Below, piece by piece: positions 60,853 through 64,000 of a DNA stretch of 64,000 nt (position 1 is the first letter of the stretch; each line of letters starts with the position of its first letter). The notes below the pieces were generated by a model. The model made no database searches, was not told where the DNA came from, and worked only from the letters and a program-made list of their open reading frames with translations. The DNA comes from Argentina anserina (Eukaryota > Streptophyta > Magnoliopsida > Rosales > Rosaceae). Where the stretch lies: contig NC_065873.1 of NCBI RefSeq assembly GCF_933775445.1, forward strand, positions 25,668,001-25,732,000. Reading direction: 5' to 3'. The translations under genes were made by a program, and so were the position numbers.

Positions 60853-63600
60853 TCAAGCTGAATCAAGTGACAAACTTAATCCAAGTTTGCACAACAATCT
60901 ATCAAACTGAGTTGATGGCAAAATCTTGATAAAAATATCATCTAGCTGATCGTGGGAACGAACATAAATTGTTTCCAAGACCTTTGATTGAACCTGATTG
61001 CGCACAAAATGACAATCAACTTCAATGTGCTTGGTTCTTTCATGGAACACAGGATTGGCAGTAATGTGCATGACTGCTTGATTGTCACAATGCAACTTAA
61101 CATGCTTAAAATACTTGATCCCTAAATCAACAAGCAATGTCTTCAGCCATAATAACTCACAAGCTGTGTAGGCCATAGATCTATATTCAGCTTCTGCACT
61201 TGACCTAGCTACAACATATTGCTTCTTACTCTTCCAAGTAACCAAGTTGACATCCACAAATGTACAAAAACCAATAGTAGATTTTCTATCGATTGAATTT
61301 CCAACCCAATCAGAATCACAATAACCTTTCAAATTGAAGTGGTTATGTTTGTGCATGAGAATTCCTCTAGTAATAGTACCTTTGAGATATCTCAAAATTC
61401 TCTTAACCAACTGAAGATGATGAGTGTTTGGAGCATGCATAAATTGGCTAACTAGAGTCACAACATAAGTAATGTCAGGTCTAGCTATTGTAAGATAAAT
61501 TAACTTACCAACTAGCCTTTGATAAACAGAGATGTCACTGAAAGCATTGCCAACAACTTCAATGTCCAAATTGCTTGTAAATGGGTTTTTGCAATGCTAC
61601 TATGTTGCATGTTTGCTTCTTCTAATAGATCAGTGATATATTTTCTTTGATTTAGAAATAGACCTTTGGAAGAATGATTCATCTCAATTCGAAGAAAATA
61701 TCTCAATTGTCCTAAATCTTTGATGGCAAATGTAGCATGAAGACTTGGGCTTTTGAATTTCCTCTTCATTGTCACATGTGATAATCATATTATCAACATA
61801 CACAAGTACAATAAGCCTTCCAATCTTACAATTTCTCACAAACATTGAGGAATCTCCATGACTTCTCTGAAAATCAGAATCAATGAGCACAGAGCTAAGT
61901 TTGGAATACCAATCTCTTGGGGATTGTTTTAAACCATAAATTGCCTTATGTAACTTGCAGACTATTCCAGTCTCATTTTCTTGAGCATGGCCAGGAGGCA
62001 ACTTCATGTACACATCTTTTTCTAACTCTCCATGTAAAAAAACATTCTTGACATCCATCTGAAACAAACTCCAACCATAGTTAACTTCCACCGATAATAA
62101 CACTCTAACAGTGTTCATTTTGGCAACATGAGCAAATGTCTCTTTGTAATTAACCTCAAATATTTGAGTAAACCCTCTAGCCACTAACCGAGCTTTGTAT
62201 CTCTCAATATCTCCATTTGAGTGAAATTTGATTTTATAAATCCAGCGTGCTCCTACCACCTTATGCCCTGCAGGTAGTTGCACCACACTCTAAGTTTTGT
62301 TTTCATTTAATGCTTGAAGTTCATCTGCCATAGCTTTTCTCCATACTTCTAACTTGCTAGCTTCATCAAAATTCATTGGTTCATAAGTTTCACAAAACTT
62401 GTTGAGAAAAACACTATGAGATAAAGAGACATTGTTCAACACTGCAAGATTCCCAATAGGGTGTTTGGGAGCATCAGATTCATATCCTTTAAGCAAAACA
62501 GAATGGCTCCTATCTCGACTAAGATATCTCATAGTTTCTTGTTGAGCTGGTTGTTCCACAATTTGATCATGTTGTTGCTGAGGTTGGTCCACAATTTGGG
62601 AATCAGGAGTCATTATGAATGTAAGTATTAATGACTGTAGAATTTTGCTGAGGAGCGATGGGCGGAGAATTTTCAAATGGTATCCGAACAATAGGATTAT
62701 CAGACATTAATGGCTCATAAAATATATGAGTTGGATTTACATCAAATAATTCTCCTTGCAGGAGTTGCAACTCCCCCTGAAGGTCATATTCATGCTTCTG
62801 GAAAAAAAAAATTTGATTCATCAAATCTGACATCTCTTGACACATATGCTTTTCTTGCTACAAGATCATAGCATTTATAGCCTTCTGAGAAGTAGAATAC
62901 CCCAGAAACACACACTTAACTGCTCTAGATTCAAACTTGTCTCTTTGCTTAGCTTGCAGATGAACGTAGCAGATGCAGCCAAAAATTCTCAAATGACTAA
63001 CATCAATATCTCTGGCCTTAAAAACTTGAAATGGTGACTTGAACTCCAAAACACTGCTAGGTAAACGATTAATCAAATATGCAGCAGTATGAATAGTATA
63101 AGATCAGAATCGTTTTGGAACATTAGCCTGTAACATGAGAGATCTGGTTTTTTCAAGTAGATCTCTATTCTTCCTCTCAAATATTCAATTTTGCTGAGGT
63201 GTTCCAACACAAGATGTTTGATGATAAATGCCATGATCACTGAGATATTGAGTAATTTTTTTTGAAGTTTACTCTGTGCCATTATTTGATCTTAATGTGC
63301 AGATATTAGAAGAAAAAATGATTTTTAACCAGATTATGAAAGTCTTGGAAGCATCTGGCAACTTCAGTCTTAGATTTCAAGTACACAAATGTTTTTCTAG
63401 AAAAATCATCAATAAAAGTCACATAATATTTATAGCCATCAACTTATACAATTTTTTTGCAGGTCCCCAAATGTCAGAGTGTATCAATTCAAAATTCTTG
63501 GAAGCTCTAGACATAGAACTGGAAAATGGCAAATGCGTTGGCTTTGACTTTTGACAAATCTCACAAATGTGAGAGTGTTTACATAATTCAGGAAAGATAA
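60853..63600 (-). pseudogene. Decayed copia pol (integrase, RT, RNase H)
   Basis: The integrase core shows as SDIWGP near 63470 and as INRLPSSVLEFKSPF further on (62858-63076). The reverse transcriptase is in 61684-62286 (KARLVARGFTQ, QMDVKNVFLHGELEKDVYM, AIYGLKQSPRDWY), and the RNase H in 60853-61569 (CDSDWVGNSIDRKSTIGFC, SSAEAEYRSMA, NPVFHERTKHIEVDCHFVR). The reading frame is broken at several points (between 61569 and 61684, at 62287, around 62690 and 63080-63300). The RT catalytic box reads YVDN instead of YVDD. The element cannot encode working enzymes itself. Confidence 0.9.
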
Positions 63601-64000
63601 AAAATATGACTTGAGATGAAGGATGAGATAATCACATGTGCCACATATCATGCTGATGAGAGGTGGTGTTTGATTCTATAAGAAGAAACTTGGAAAAGTT
63701 TGCATATGAAGAAATGTAGTACATACCATTTAGAAAAAATCTTTCACCACTCTTTTTCTTCGAGACCCGATCTTGGAAGATCACACTTGTAGTTGAGAAT
63801 GTGATTAGACAATCTAAAACATAAGTCTTTCAACAAAAAGAAGCTTAAATGGAAAAGAATGAACAAACATTACGTTTGAATTTTTATGTTCAAAGAACAA
63901 CTTTAGGTTTCCCTTTCCCAAAATATGAACTTTTTCCCTATTTGCAATAGATACTTGTGATGATTTTTCAAACAATATAAAATTAGATAATGAAGATGCA

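Larger units (their letters stand above)
60614..64000 (-). mobile_element. Ty1/copia retrotransposon, truncated by the window edge
   Basis: Reading right to left on the minus strand, the order is integrase, reverse transcriptase, RNase H, polypurine tract, LTR. That order (integrase before reverse transcriptase) defines copia. Only the 3' part is in the window; gag, protease and the 5' LTR lie beyond 64000. It sits about 410 bp downstream of the BCAT pseudogene, in antisense to it. Confidence 0.9.

Overview
The window is nuclear DNA of a dicot plant. Genes have short exons with GT-AG introns, the intergenic DNA is AT-rich, and the protein-coding genes belong to plant families (class I KNOX, HD-Zip II, Arg-rich CCCH, GH10 xylanase with CBM22-type modules). 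A Rosaceae-type genome (strawberry/rose relatives) is my guess, but nothing in the sequence proves it.

Four genes look intact. (1) An intronless Arg-rich tandem CCCH zinc-finger protein lies on the minus strand at 9.5-10.5 kb. (2) A seven-coding-exon GH10 endo-xylanase with three N-terminal carbohydrate-binding modules is on the plus strand at 18.8-22.4 kb. (3) A five-exon KNAT1/BREVIPEDICELLUS-type KNOX gene with a 2.4 kb third intron is on the plus strand at 29.8-33.7 kb. (4) A three-exon HD-Zip class II gene of the HAT22/HAT9 type is on the minus strand at 49.7-50.6 kb. A fifth locus, on the plus strand at 54.9-60.2 kb, is a branched-chain aminotransferase copy that appears dead: it has two frameshifts, no start codon, a lost catalytic lysine, a partial exon duplication and a 2.6 kb LTR in one intron. 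These genes form no pathway or operon; they are independent loci separated by repeats.

The rest is mostly mobile DNA. Three copies of one non-autonomous hAT-like family (4.6-8.1, 13.6-16.5 and 41.4-44.4 kb) have 8-bp target duplications, GGGCCGGGC-rich subterminal regions and an inner array of about 504-bp tandem units. Each unit is itself a head-to-head pair of related half-units. Two related 2.6-2.8 kb solo LTRs sit in opposite orientations (37.2-40.1 and 56.6-59.2 kb). Between 40.4 and 45.0 kb, small MITEs, a foldback element and (TA)n tracts are stacked together, with hAT copy 3 nested inside the foldback. Several MITE-sized elements carry clear target duplications (34.8-35.6, 51.2-51.4, 53.0-53.5 kb). 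The right end (60.6-64.0 kb) is a decayed Ty1/copia element on the minus strand whose 5' part runs out of the window.

The most distinctive feature is the hAT-like family carrying satellite-like inverted-pair arrays. I found no CRISPR array, rRNA gene or intact tRNA gene, and no new protein-coding system that the sequence supports.
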